This document shows positions 7,778-15,828 of a stretch of 64,000 nt of DNA, piece after piece. A program made the position numbers and the translations under genes. The notes under the pieces were generated by a model. It saw only the letters and a list, made by a program, of their open reading frames with translations. It did not search any database and had not been told where the DNA came from. Positions within the stretch are counted from its first letter, which is position 1, and each line of letters begins with the position of its first letter. The stretch spans positions 62,001 through 126,000 of the forward strand of contig NZ_JBJFZU010000011.1 of NCBI RefSeq assembly GCF_045032955.1, written 5' to 3'. The DNA comes from Ornithinicoccus sp045032955 (GTDB lineage Bacteria > Actinomycetota > Actinomycetes > Actinomycetales > Dermatophilaceae).

Positions 7778-8586
7778 GCAGCGTGCAGACGACCACCTCG
7801 TTGGAGCAGGTCTTCGCCGAGGGCGCCGACACCCCGGTCACGGCCGAGGACGTCGAGCAGCTGCTCATCGCCCTCGAGGACGGCACCGCCCGGGCCGCCA
7901 CCCGGGGTGAGGACGGCGCCTGGGAGGCGCACCCGTGGGTGAAGCGCGGGATCCTGGCAGCCTTCCGGCTGAGCGGGACCGTCGAGATGGACTGGCCCGG
8001 CGGGGCGGTCGACAAGTCGCTGGTGCCGGCGCGCCGGATCGTCGCTGACGACGGCGTCCGCCTGGTGCCCGGCGGGACCTCGGTGCGGCGGGGCGCCCAC
8101 CTGGCCCCCGGGGTGGTGGTGATGCCCCCCAGCTACGTCAACGTCGGCGCCCACGTCGGCGCCGGGTCGATGATCGACAGCCACGTGCTGGTCGGCTCCT
8201 GCGCGCAGGTCGGGACCGGGGTGCACCTGTCCACCGCGGTGCAGCTCGGCGGGGTGCTGGAGCCGGTCGGGGCACGGCCCGTCGTGGTCGAGGACGACGT
8301 CTTCGTCGGGGCCCAGTGCGGGCTCTACGAGGGGGTCGTGGTGCGCCGAGGTGCCGTCCTCGCCCCCGGGGTGGTGCTCACCTCCGGCACCACCGTCTAC
8401 GACCTGGTGCAGGAGCGGGAGCTGCGCGGGGAGATCCCGGAGAACGCCGTCGTGGTCCCCGGGTCGCGGCCGGCGCGCGGCGAGTACGCGGCCGGGCTCG
8501 GTCTCTCGCTCTACGCCCCGGTGATCGTCAAGTACCGGGACGCGTCCACCGACGCCGCCACGGCGCTCGAGGAGTCGCTGCGGTGA
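7774..8586 (+). CDS. dapD: Tetrahydrodipicolinate N-succinyltransferase, proteobacterial-length type
   Basis: 270 residues. A left-handed beta-helix of hexapeptide repeats runs from about residue 95 (VRRGAHLAPGVVVMPPSYVN, VGAGSMIDSHVLVGSC) to 215, preceded by VRLVPGGTSVR. Length and motif layout match the E. coli-type DapD rather than the longer (about 320-residue) enzyme usual in mycobacteria and other actinobacteria, from memory of both families. It transfers succinyl from succinyl-CoA to tetrahydrodipicolinate. GTG start overlaps the dapA stop by 4 bp. Confidence 0.87.
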   Translation: MSSVQTTTSLEQVFAEGADTPVTAEDVEQLLIALEDGTARAATRGEDGAWEAHPWVKRGILAAFRLSGTVEMDWPGGAVDKSLVPARRIVADDGVRLVPGGTSVRRGAHLAPGVVVMPPSYVNVGAHVGAGSMIDSHVLVGSCAQVGTGVHLSTAVQLGGVLEPVGARPVVVEDDVFVGAQCGLYEGVVVRRGAVLAPGVVLTSGTTVYDLVQERELRGEIPENAVVVPGSRPARGEYAAGLGLSLYAPVIVKYRDASTDAATALEESLR

Positions 8587-9716
8587 ACCCCGCCGCCAGG
8601 GTGGCGGGCCAGGGCCTGTCACCGATCCGACGCATGTCCGTGGGCGCTCCTGCGGGCACGGTCGACCTGGGCCTCGGGGAGCCCGGGTGGGCACTGCCCG
8701 CGCCGGCCCGACGGGCGCTGGCGGGGCTTGGCACCGACGACCGGTCCCAGGAGCCGTTGCCCTACGGCCCCAACACCTCCGACCCGGGCCTCGTCGAGGC
8801 GATCGGCACCTTCACCGGCCGGACGGCGCCGGCGGAGGTGATGGTGACCTCCGGCTCGCAGGCGGCGCTCTTCGCGCTCTTCAGCGCGTATGTCGACCCC
8901 GGCACCGTGGTCCTCGTGCCCGACCCGGGCTTCGTGGCCTACCCGACCCTCGCCCGGCTGTGCGGCGCCCGGCCGGTCGGCTACCCGCTGGACGAAGACG
9001 GCGACCTCGACGCGGACGCGCTGGTGCGGGTGCTGGGCGAGCACCCGCATACCTCGATGGTGGTGCTCAACCACCCGTCCAACCCGACCGGCGGCCTGGC
9101 CGGCCCCGCCGCGCTGGAGCGGGTCGCGCAGGCCTGCGTCCGGCGGGACGTGCTGCTGGTCAGCGACGAGGTGTATGCCGAGCTGTGGCTGCAGGACGCC
9201 CCCGCCTCGTTGCACGACGCGGCTGGCCCGGAGGCCGGGGTCGTGCTCGGCTCGGTCAGCAAGGCGTTCGCCGCCCCCGGCCTGCGCGTCGGCTGGGCGG
9301 TCGGCACCGAGCAGGTGCTGGCCCCGGCCCGGCTCGTGCACAACGCGATGACCACCGCCCCCGCGCGCCCCTCGCAGGTGGCGGCGCACGCGCTGCTGGA
9401 GGCCGCCGGGGAGGTGCTCCCCGCGGCCCGCGAGCAGTTGCGTCGGCGTGCCGGGACCGTCGGGCAGCTTGCCCCGGGCCTGCCCGGACGTCCCGTGCGG
9501 GCGGGGCTCTACCTGTGGCTGCCGGTGCCGGCGGGGGTGGACCCCGGGGAGACCGAGGCGTTCGCCCTGCGGCTGCGCGACGAGGGTGGCGTGACGACGA
9601 TCCCGGGGACCGCCTTCGGTGCGCGCGGGGCAGGCTTCCTGCGCGTGAGCCTGGGCGGGCCTACGGATGACCTCGAGGAAGGACTGCGGCGCCTGGCGCC
9701 CTGGTGGAAGGCATGA
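8583..9716 (+). CDS. dapC: Class I/II aminotransferase, probable succinyl-DAP aminotransferase
   Basis: 377 residues, fold-type I PLP enzyme. Visible motifs: VTSGSQAALF (cofactor phosphate site), LNHPSNPTGG (asparagine facing the ring), VSDEVYAEL and GSVSKAFAAPGLRVGW with the PLP-binding lysine. Its place between dapD and a decarboxylase gene fits N-succinyl-2-amino-6-oxopimelate:glutamate aminotransferase. The sequence alone does not fix the substrate, since related enzymes act on aspartate or aromatic amino acids. GTG start, 4-bp overlaps with both neighbours. Confidence 0.78.
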   Translation: MNPAARVAGQGLSPIRRMSVGAPAGTVDLGLGEPGWALPAPARRALAGLGTDDRSQEPLPYGPNTSDPGLVEAIGTFTGRTAPAEVMVTSGSQAALFALFSAYVDPGTVVLVPDPGFVAYPTLARLCGARPVGYPLDEDGDLDADALVRVLGEHPHTSMVVLNHPSNPTGGLAGPAALERVAQACVRRDVLLVSDEVYAELWLQDAPASLHDAAGPEAGVVLGSVSKAFAAPGLRVGWAVGTEQVLAPARLVHNAMTTAPARPSQVAAHALLEAAGEVLPAAREQLRRRAGTVGQLAPGLPGRPVRAGLYLWLPVPAGVDPGETEAFALRLRDEGGVTTIPGTAFGARGAGFLRVSLGGPTDDLEEGLRRLAPWWKA

Positions 9717-10909
9717 TCTTGACCGCTGCGACGACCGACCTGTTCGCCTTCGACGAGCCCGCCCTGGAGCGGCTCGCGACGGAGCACCCGAGCCCGTTCT
9801 TCGGCTACCACCTGGGCACGGCCCGTGAGCGCTACCGGCTGCTGCGGACCGCGCTGCCCGCCCGGGTGCGGCTCGCCTACGCGGTGAAGTCCAACCCGGG
9901 GCTGCCCCTGCTCGAGGCCTTCGCCGCCGAGGGTGCGTGGTTCGACTGCGCGAGCGCCGGTGAGGTGTCGACGGCACTGGCGGCGGGGGGCACCGGCGCA
10001 GGCATGGTCTTCGCCGGCCCGGCCAAGTCCGAGCGGGACCTGCAGGCGGCCCTGTTCGCCGGTGCCCGGGTCCAGGTGGACGGGATCGAGGACGTGGCCC
10101 GGCTGCATACCCTGCACACCGGGGAGCGACCCCTGAAGGTGAGCGTGCGGGTGAACCCGTTGGGGGGTGTGTCGGAGGCCGCCACCATCATCGGTGGTGG
10201 TGGGCCGAGCGCGTTCGGTGTGGACGAGGAGGTGCTGGACGACTTCGTGGACGAGGCGGCGCGCTACGACCGCGTCTCGATCACCGGGTTGCAGGTCTTC
10301 TCCGCCAGCAACGAGCTCGACGCGGGACGGCTGCTCACCAACCACCGCACGGCGCTGCGGATCGGGCACCACCTGCAGGAGCGGCTCGGCCGCGACCTCG
10401 AGCTGATCGACATCGGCGGCGGTCTCGGCATCCGGTACGCCCTGGACGAGCCGAGCCTGGACGTCCGGGCGGTCGGTGCCGGGCTGGGTCGGATCCTCAC
10501 CGAGAACCCCTGGTTCACCGGTGAGCTGCTGCTCGAGCCCGGCCGCTGGCTCTCCGGGCCGACCGGCGTCTACGGCGCGCGGGTGGTGCGGACCAAGGAG
10601 TCCCGCGGGGAGCGTTTCGCGATGCTCGAGGGGGGCATCAACCACCTCCTCCGTCCGCTGCTCACCGGCCAGTCGTTCCCGACCCTGGTCGTCCGACCCG
10701 GCGTCGGGGTGGTGGGTGGGGAGCACTCCCCGACCACGCTGGCCGGGCCGCTGTGCACCTCGCTGGACCGGGTCGGCACCGGGGACCTGCCGCTGGACCT
10801 GCGCGCCGGTGACACCGTCGTCTTCGGGCAGACCGGGGCGTATGCCGTCACCCAGGCGATGAGCAACTTCCTCTCGCACCCGGTGCCGGACGAGGTCTGG
10901 GTGGGGTGA
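9713..10909 (+). CDS. Type III PLP decarboxylase, LysA-like but not canonical
   Basis: 398 residues. N-terminal TIM-barrel with AYAVKSNP (PLP lysine), FDCASAGEV, a glycine-rich DIGGGLGIRY loop and EPGRWLSG; C-terminal beta domain ends GQTGAYAVTQAMSNFLSHP. Diaminopimelate decarboxylases usually carry a Cys-Glu-Ser-Gly-Asp motif that contacts the distal carboxylate; here the same place reads GPLCTSLD, closer to BtrK-like and exosortase-associated decarboxylases. Because it ends a dapB-dapA-dapD-aminotransferase operon it may still make lysine, or act on an acylated or other DAP derivative. ATG overlaps the aminotransferase stop. Confidence 0.75.
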   Translation: MILTAATTDLFAFDEPALERLATEHPSPFFGYHLGTARERYRLLRTALPARVRLAYAVKSNPGLPLLEAFAAEGAWFDCASAGEVSTALAAGGTGAGMVFAGPAKSERDLQAALFAGARVQVDGIEDVARLHTLHTGERPLKVSVRVNPLGGVSEAATIIGGGGPSAFGVDEEVLDDFVDEAARYDRVSITGLQVFSASNELDAGRLLTNHRTALRIGHHLQERLGRDLELIDIGGGLGIRYALDEPSLDVRAVGAGLGRILTENPWFTGELLLEPGRWLSGPTGVYGARVVRTKESRGERFAMLEGGINHLLRPLLTGQSFPTLVVRPGVGVVGGEHSPTTLAGPLCTSLDRVGTGDLPLDLRAGDTVVFGQTGAYAVTQAMSNFLSHPVPDEVWVG

Positions 10910-10972
10910 GGACCCTCCGGCCGCCCTGGCGGTAGCCTCCTCGACCGTCGTGGTGGGTCATGAACCCATGCC

Positions 10973-11036
10973 TGTGCAGGAACGGTGTGTCACATCCGCT
11001 GCCCCGACGACGGATGTGACACACCGTTCCTGCACA
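10973..11036. terminator. Perfect 26-bp inverted repeat between convergent genes
   Basis: Left arm 10973-10998 and right arm 11011-11036 are exact reverse complements over 26 bp, with a 12-base loop at 10999-11010. It lies between the decarboxylase gene (plus) and the acetyltransferase gene (minus), where a bidirectional terminator is expected. There is no clear T tract on either side. A perfect 26-bp stem is longer than most terminators. Confidence 0.75.
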
Positions 11037-11043
11037 TCAATGG

Positions 11044-11571
11044 CTACAAGCCCGGCAGCGGCTCCACCTGCGGCCACGGGTCGTCAACCAGCCGCCCGTA
11101 GGTGAGCACGTCCACCCGCTCCCCGTCGACGAGGAACTTCCCTCGCTCCCGCCCCTCCTGCACGAAGCCGGCGGCCTCGGCGACCGCGCCCGAGGCCGGG
11201 TTGTTCACCCGGTGACCCAGCTCGAGCCGCTCAAGGCCAGAACCGAGCAGGTGGTCGGCCACCGTGGCCACCGCCCGGGCCGTCACCCCCCGGCCCCGGT
11301 GCTGCCCGTGCATCCAGTAGAAGACCCATGCGCTGCGGTTGGCCATGTCCACGGTGGCCGCGACCAGCCCGACCATCACGTCCCGGTGGGTCACCGCGAC
11401 GGAGCGCCGCGACTCCTCCAGCAGCCAGGAGACGTACTCCCCCGCACTCGCCTCGTCCACCACGGGACCCTGCCGATCCATGTCGGGAGCCGAGGTGAAC
11501 GCGTCCAGCACGGCAGCGGCGTCCTCCGGGACGACCGGGCGCAGGGCATACGTCGAGGTCATCGGCTGCAT
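11044..11571 (-). CDS. GNAT family N-acetyltransferase
   Basis: 175 residues from the ATG at 11571; a frame to 11628 exists but adds an unlikely proline-rich leader, and GGGGG lies just upstream of the chosen start. The GNAT acetyl-CoA loop is at QHRGRGVTARAVATVADHLL, and ELGHRVNNPASGAVAEAAGF is the usual motif B of RimJ/RimL-like enzymes, which acetylate protein N-termini or small amines. Substrate unknown. Its stop lies next to the long inverted repeat; its start is about 60 bases from the end of the lrp-type gene on the same strand. Confidence 0.8.
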   Translation of the reverse strand: MQPMTSTYALRPVVPEDAAAVLDAFTSAPDMDRQGPVVDEASAGEYVSWLLEESRRSVAVTHRDVMVGLVAATVDMANRSAWVFYWMHGQHRGRGVTARAVATVADHLLGSGLERLELGHRVNNPASGAVAEAAGFVQEGRERGKFLVDGERVDVLTYGRLVDDPWPQVEPLPGL

Positions 11572-11631
11572 GCCCCCACGGTAGGTGCCCGCCTGGCCAG
11601 GGCGAGGCGATGGGTGAGCCGACCGCACCTG

Positions 11632-12135
11632 TCAGCCCGGCGTCCCCCTCCACTCCTCGAAGATCAGCCAGGTCCGGGTGGCGCGCACCCCCGGCACCGC
11701 CTGGATCCGGCTCAGGACGACGTCGCGCAGCTCCTGGTTGTCCCGGACGCGCACCTCCACCAGCATGTCGAAGTCGGCGCCCACCATCGCCACCCGCTGC
11801 ACGCCCGGCAGCTGCGCCAGCGCGTCCAGCACCTCCCGCCAGACCCCCTGCTCGATCGACACCGAGACGTTGGCCGCCGTGGTCAGCCCGAGCTTGTCCG
11901 GGTCGACCTGGGCGGCGTACCCGGTGATCACCCGGTCCCGGTGCAACCGCTCCAGCCGCGAGTATGCCGTCGCCCGGCTCACGTGCAGCCGCTCCGCGAG
12001 CGCCCGGACCGAGAGCCGGCCGTCGCGGCGCAGCTCGGCGACGATCTCCCGGTCGGTGTCGTCCAGGGCCACAGCCACCTGTCCGGACGGACCTCGACCA
12101 CCCTGCCCCGCACCGGACTCCTGGCTCTCCGTCAT
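11632..12135 (-). CDS. Lrp/AsnC family transcriptional regulator
   Basis: 167 residues. Helix-turn-helix at about 25-75 (LDDTDREIVAELRRDGRLSV, then AERLHVSRATAYSRLERL) and an RAM/AsnC effector domain after it (GVQRVAMVGADFDMLVEVRV). Divergent from the 2-oxoacid dehydrogenase operon with a 101-bp shared intergenic region, the arrangement known for Lrp-type regulators that sense branched-chain amino or keto acids and control bkd operons. It most likely controls that operon and itself. The first 24 residues are a low-complexity Gly/Gln-rich leader. Confidence 0.88.
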   Translation of the reverse strand: MTESQESGAGQGGRGPSGQVAVALDDTDREIVAELRRDGRLSVRALAERLHVSRATAYSRLERLHRDRVITGYAAQVDPDKLGLTTAANVSVSIEQGVWREVLDALAQLPGVQRVAMVGADFDMLVEVRVRDNQELRDVVLSRIQAVPGVRATRTWLIFEEWRGTPG

Positions 12136-12236
12136 GGCCTCAGCGTGCCATATGCCTGGAGATCCGGACTTCTGTAGAGCGGATGGGCCCTACCGCGCGA
12201 CGATGAGCCCCAGACGTCTACCTGGAGGACTCACCG
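12136..12236. promoter_or_regulatory. Divergent control region, lrp-type gene / E1alpha operon
   Basis: 101 bp between the two divergent starts. A good ribosome-binding site (GGAGGA, about eight bases before ATG 12237) serves the E1alpha gene. I see no exact palindrome I would call an Lrp box, but the imperfect CTCCAGGC/GGAGATCC surroundings near 12155-12180 are the most likely place. Confidence 0.45.
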
Positions 12237-13367
12237 ATGAGCGACATCTCCGCGCTGCTCCCCTGCCCGGAGCCGGTGCAGCTGCTGGCCCCCGACGGCA
12301 CCCAAGTCGAGCCGGGCGAGCTGGCCACCGCCCGCGGCTACGCCATGCCCGAGCCCGAGGCGCTGCTCGAGGTGTGGCGGCACATGGTCCTCGGCCGGCG
12401 CTTCGACGCCCAGGCCACCGCGCTGACCAAACAGGGTCGGCTCGCGGTCTACCCCAGCTCCCGCGGCCAGGACGCCTGCCAGGTGGCACCGATCCTGGCG
12501 CTGGCCGAGCAGGACTGGCTCTTCCCCACCTACCGGGACTCGATGGCGCTGGTCACCCACGGCATCGACCCGATGCAGGTGCTGACCCTGCTCCGCGGCG
12601 ACTGGCACTGCGGCTACGACCCGCAGGTCACCCGGACCGCCCCGCAGTGCACCCCGCTGGCCACCCAGGCCGTGCACGCCTCCGGCACCGCGCACGGGCT
12701 GACCCGCCGTGGCAGCGACGGCATCGCGCTCTGCCTCATCGGGGACGGCGCGACCAGCGAGGGCGACTTCCACGAGGGCCTGAACTTCGCCGCCGTCTTC
12801 GAGGCCCCGGCCGTCTTCCTGGTGCAGAACAACAAGTACGCGATCTCGGTGCCGCTGGCCAAGCAGACGAAGGCCCCGGCGCTGGCCTACAAGGGCGTCG
12901 GCTACGGGGTGCGCAGCGAGCAGGTGGACGGCAACGACCCGGCCGCCGTGCTCGCGGTGATGCGTGCCGCCTACGAGCACGCCCGCTCCGGCGGCGGCCC
13001 GGTCCTGGTGGAGGCGCACACCTACCGGATGGAGGCGCACACCAACGCCGACGACGCCACCCGCTACCGCACCGCGGACGAGGTCGACGGCTGGACCGGC
13101 CAGGACCCGATCGTCCGGCTGCAGACCTACCTCGTCGAGCAGGGGCACCTGGACGAGGCCCGGATCGAGCAGGTGCGTGCCGAGGCCGAGGAGCTGGCCG
13201 CCGACCTGCGCACCCGGATGAACGCGGAGTCCGTCGTGGAGCCGCTCTCGCTCTTCGACCACGTGTACGCCGAGCCCACCCCGCAGCTGGTCGAGCAGCG
13301 CGAGATGGTGCGCCGGGAGATCAGCGAGAGCGCGCATACCCTCGAGCCGACGGAGGCCCGCCCGTGA
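12237..13367 (+). CDS. 2-oxoacid dehydrogenase E1 component, alpha subunit
   Basis: 376 residues. Thiamine-diphosphate motif from GDGATSEGDFHEGLNFAAVF to VFLVQNN (about 165-205), and EAHTYRMEAHTNADDATRYR holds the phosphorylation-loop region found in branched-chain and pyruvate E1alpha proteins. The E1 heterotetramer decarboxylates a 2-oxoacid and acetylates lipoyl-E2. An Lrp regulator beside a separate alpha/beta E1 set favours branched-chain 2-oxoacids (leucine, isoleucine, valine catabolism), but PdhA-type naming is possible. The E3 gene is not in the window. Confidence 0.88.
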   Translation: MSDISALLPCPEPVQLLAPDGTQVEPGELATARGYAMPEPEALLEVWRHMVLGRRFDAQATALTKQGRLAVYPSSRGQDACQVAPILALAEQDWLFPTYRDSMALVTHGIDPMQVLTLLRGDWHCGYDPQVTRTAPQCTPLATQAVHASGTAHGLTRRGSDGIALCLIGDGATSEGDFHEGLNFAAVFEAPAVFLVQNNKYAISVPLAKQTKAPALAYKGVGYGVRSEQVDGNDPAAVLAVMRAAYEHARSGGGPVLVEAHTYRMEAHTNADDATRYRTADEVDGWTGQDPIVRLQTYLVEQGHLDEARIEQVRAEAEELAADLRTRMNAESVVEPLSLFDHVYAEPTPQLVEQREMVRREISESAHTLEPTEARP

Positions 13368-14431
13368 CCACCCTCACCTACGCCAAGGCGCTCAACACCG
13401 CGCTGCGCGACGCGATGACCGAAGACCCGGACGTGCTCGTCCTCGGTGAGGACGTCGGCGCGCTCGGCGGGGTCTTCCGGATCACCGACGGGCTCACCCG
13501 TGACTTCGGCGAGGACCGCTGCGTGGACACCCCGCTGGCCGAGGCCGGGATCGCCGGCTTCGCGGTCGGGCTGTGCCTGCAGGGCTTCCGCCCGGTCATC
13601 GAGATGCAGTTCGACGCCTTCGGCTACCCCGCCTTCGAGCAGGTCGTCTCGCACATCGCCAAGATGCGGAACCGGACCGCCGGCAAGGTCACCCTGCCGA
13701 TGGTCATCCGCATCCCGTATGCCGGTGGGATCGGCGGGGTCGAGCACCACTGCGACTCCTCCGAGGGCTACTACGTGCACACCCCCGGGCTGCACGTGGT
13801 GACGCCGGCGACCCCGGCCGACGCCTACTCGCTGCTGCGCGAGGCGATCGCCTCCGACGACCCGGTCGTCTTCATGGAGCCCAAGCCGCTCTACTGGAGC
13901 AAGGGCGAGGTCGACACGGCCACCCGCACCGAGCCGATCGGGACGGCCGCCGTGCGCCGGGAGGGCAGCGACGTCACCCTGATCACCTACGGCCCGCAGC
14001 TGCCCGGGGCGCTGAAGGCCGCCGAGGTCGCCGCCGCCGAGGAGGACTGGGACGTCGAGGTCATCGACCTGCGCACCCTGGTGCCCTTCGACGACGCCGC
14101 CGTGGAGGCCTCCGTGCGCCGGACCGGGCGCGCGGTGGTGCTCGCCGAGGCCCAGGGTTTCGCCGGGATGGGCGCCGAGATCGCTGCCCGCGTGCAAGAA
14201 CGCTGCTTCCACAGCCTGGCCGCGCCGGTGCTGCGGGTGACCGGGCTGGACATCCCCTACCCGCCGCCGAAGCTGGAGCACACGCACCTGCCCGGGGTGG
14301 ACCGGATCCTGGACACCATCGCGCGGCTGCAGTGGGACGACGAGCCGGACCTGACCCACGCGGGTGCGGGAACGGACGCAGCCGCCGACGCGAGCGCGGA
14401 CGCGGATGCCGGACAGGGGGCCCGGGCATGA
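13364..14431 (+). CDS. 2-oxoacid dehydrogenase E1 component, beta subunit
   Basis: 355 residues. Family landmarks: LGEDVGALGGVFRITDGL near the N-terminus, DTPLAEAGIAGFAVG, EMQFDAFGYPAFEQ and the C-terminal transketolase-like domain with GMGAEIAARVQE and PYPPPKLEHTHLP. It pairs with the alpha subunit to bind thiamine diphosphate. GTG start overlaps the alpha stop by 4 bp. The last 25 residues are an Ala/Asp-rich tail (AAADASADADAG) beyond the usual family end, so the true end of the fold is near residue 330. Confidence 0.9.
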   Translation: MTTLTYAKALNTALRDAMTEDPDVLVLGEDVGALGGVFRITDGLTRDFGEDRCVDTPLAEAGIAGFAVGLCLQGFRPVIEMQFDAFGYPAFEQVVSHIAKMRNRTAGKVTLPMVIRIPYAGGIGGVEHHCDSSEGYYVHTPGLHVVTPATPADAYSLLREAIASDDPVVFMEPKPLYWSKGEVDTATRTEPIGTAAVRREGSDVTLITYGPQLPGALKAAEVAAAEEDWDVEVIDLRTLVPFDDAAVEASVRRTGRAVVLAEAQGFAGMGAEIAARVQERCFHSLAAPVLRVTGLDIPYPPPKLEHTHLPGVDRILDTIARLQWDDEPDLTHAGAGTDAAADASADADAGQGARA

Positions 14432-15816
14432 GCCAGGTGTTCCGGCTGCCGGACCTCGGCGAGGGACTGACCGAGGCCGAGGTCGTGGAATGGTCCGTGT
14501 CGGTCGGCGACGAGGTGGTGGTCGACCAGGAGGTGGTCACCGTCGAGACGGCCAAGGCCGCCGTCGCGGTCCCCTGCCCGTATGCCGGCACCGTCACCGC
14601 CGTGCACGCGCAGGCCGGCGAGGTCCTGCCGGTGGGCGAGCCGCTGATCACGATCGGGGGCACAGAGCGGGGCACTGAGCCCGGCGCCGGTGCGTCGGGG
14701 GCTGCCGGTGGTGCCGCAGGCGCCGGGGGTGAGCAGTACCGGACGGAGGAACGGGCCGGGACGGCCTCCCCCGCCGACGGTGAGGAACAGCCCGAACGCC
14801 CGCTCATCGGGTACGGGGCCGGGGAGACACCGGCGCGACGACGCCGCGTTGCGCGGCGGCATACCCCGTCCGCGACGAGCCCCACCGTGCCGACCCAGGC
14901 GCAGACCTCTACTCGACCGAGCGTCGCCCGTGGTGGCCAGGCACCCCGGGTGATCTCACCCCTGGTGCGCCAGCTGGCCAAGGAGTATGCCGTCGACCTC
15001 GCCGCGGTGCGCCCCGGACCGACCGGCGTGATCCGCCGGGCCGACCTGGAGGCATACCGGCAGCAGACGCAGCACCGTCCGGACCCCACGCACGCCACCA
15101 GCCCCACCCCGGACGCGGAGAAGCGGGAGCGGCGGATCCCGATCCAGGGCGTGCAGCGGATCATGGTCGAGCGGCTGACCACGTCCCGCCGCGAGATCCC
15201 CGACGCCACCACCTGGGTGGACGTCGATGCGACCCGCTTGATGAAGGTCAAGGACCAGCTGAGGACGACCCACCCGGACGCCGGGATCGGCGTGCTTCCG
15301 CTGCTGGCGCGGATGGTCGTCGCCGGGCTGGGCGCCTACCCGGCGCTGAACTCCTCGGTCGACACCGACGCCGGGGAGATCGTCCACCACGGGGCGGTCA
15401 ACCTGGGGTTCGCCGCCCAGAGCCCGCGCGGCCTGGTGGTGCCCGTGGTGCGCGGAGCGGATGCGATGACGACGACCGAGCTGGCCGCCGCGCTGCGCGA
15501 GCTGACCACCGCCGCCCGGGAGGGACGGCTCACCCCCACCGACCTCACCGGCGGCACCTTCACCCTCAACAACTACGGCGTGTTCGGGGTCGACGGCTCC
15601 ACCCCGATCATCAACCACCCCGAGGCGGCGATGCTCGGGGTGGGGCGGATCGTCGACAAGCCGTGGGCGCACCGGGGGAAGGTGAAGGTCCGCAAGTTGA
15701 CCCAGCTGTCCTTCACCTTCGACCACCGGGTCTGCGACGGCGGCGTCGCGGGCGGGTTCCTGCGTCATGTCGCCGACCTGGTGGAGCACCCGGCCGGGCT
15801 CCTCGCCGACGTCTGA
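14428..15816 (+). CDS. 2-oxoacid dehydrogenase E2, dihydrolipoamide acyltransferase
   Basis: 462 residues. One lipoyl domain (1-78) with lipoylated lysine in VETAKAAVAV; a long Ala/Gly/Pro linker; a peripheral-subunit-binding domain (VISPLVRQLAKEYAVDLAAV, about 171-205); and a catalytic acyltransferase domain with NNYGVFGVDGSTPIINHPEA and the active-site DHRVCDGG. It moves the acyl group from lipoamide to CoA and scaffolds the complex. ATG overlaps the E1beta stop. Odd point: part of the linker, just before the subunit-binding domain, is encoded by a 22-bp repeat that also occurs twice upstream of metF. Confidence 0.9.
   Translation: MSQVFRLPDLGEGLTEAEVVEWSVSVGDEVVVDQEVVTVETAKAAVAVPCPYAGTVTAVHAQAGEVLPVGEPLITIGGTERGTEPGAGASGAAGGAAGAGGEQYRTEERAGTASPADGEEQPERPLIGYGAGETPARRRRVARRHTPSATSPTVPTQAQTSTRPSVARGGQAPRVISPLVRQLAKEYAVDLAAVRPGPTGVIRRADLEAYRQQTQHRPDPTHATSPTPDAEKRERRIPIQGVQRIMVERLTTSRREIPDATTWVDVDATRLMKVKDQLRTTHPDAGIGVLPLLARMVVAGLGAYPALNSSVDTDAGEIVHHGAVNLGFAAQSPRGLVVPVVRGADAMTTTELAAALRELTTAAREGRLTPTDLTGGTFTLNNYGVFGVDGSTPIINHPEAAMLGVGRIVDKPWAHRGKVKVRKLTQLSFTFDHRVCDGGVAGGFLRHVADLVEHPAGLLADV
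14917..14938 (+). repeat. 22-bp type-E repeat inside the E2 linker coding sequence
   Basis: Matches the two identical repeats at 36259-36280 and 36291-36312 at 21 of 22 positions; similarity continues downstream into GCACCCC. In frame it encodes Arg-Pro-Ser-Val-Ala-Arg-Gly-Gly in the flexible linker of E2, where extra residues are tolerated. Confidence 0.75.
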
Positions 15817-15828
15817 GACCATCACCGG

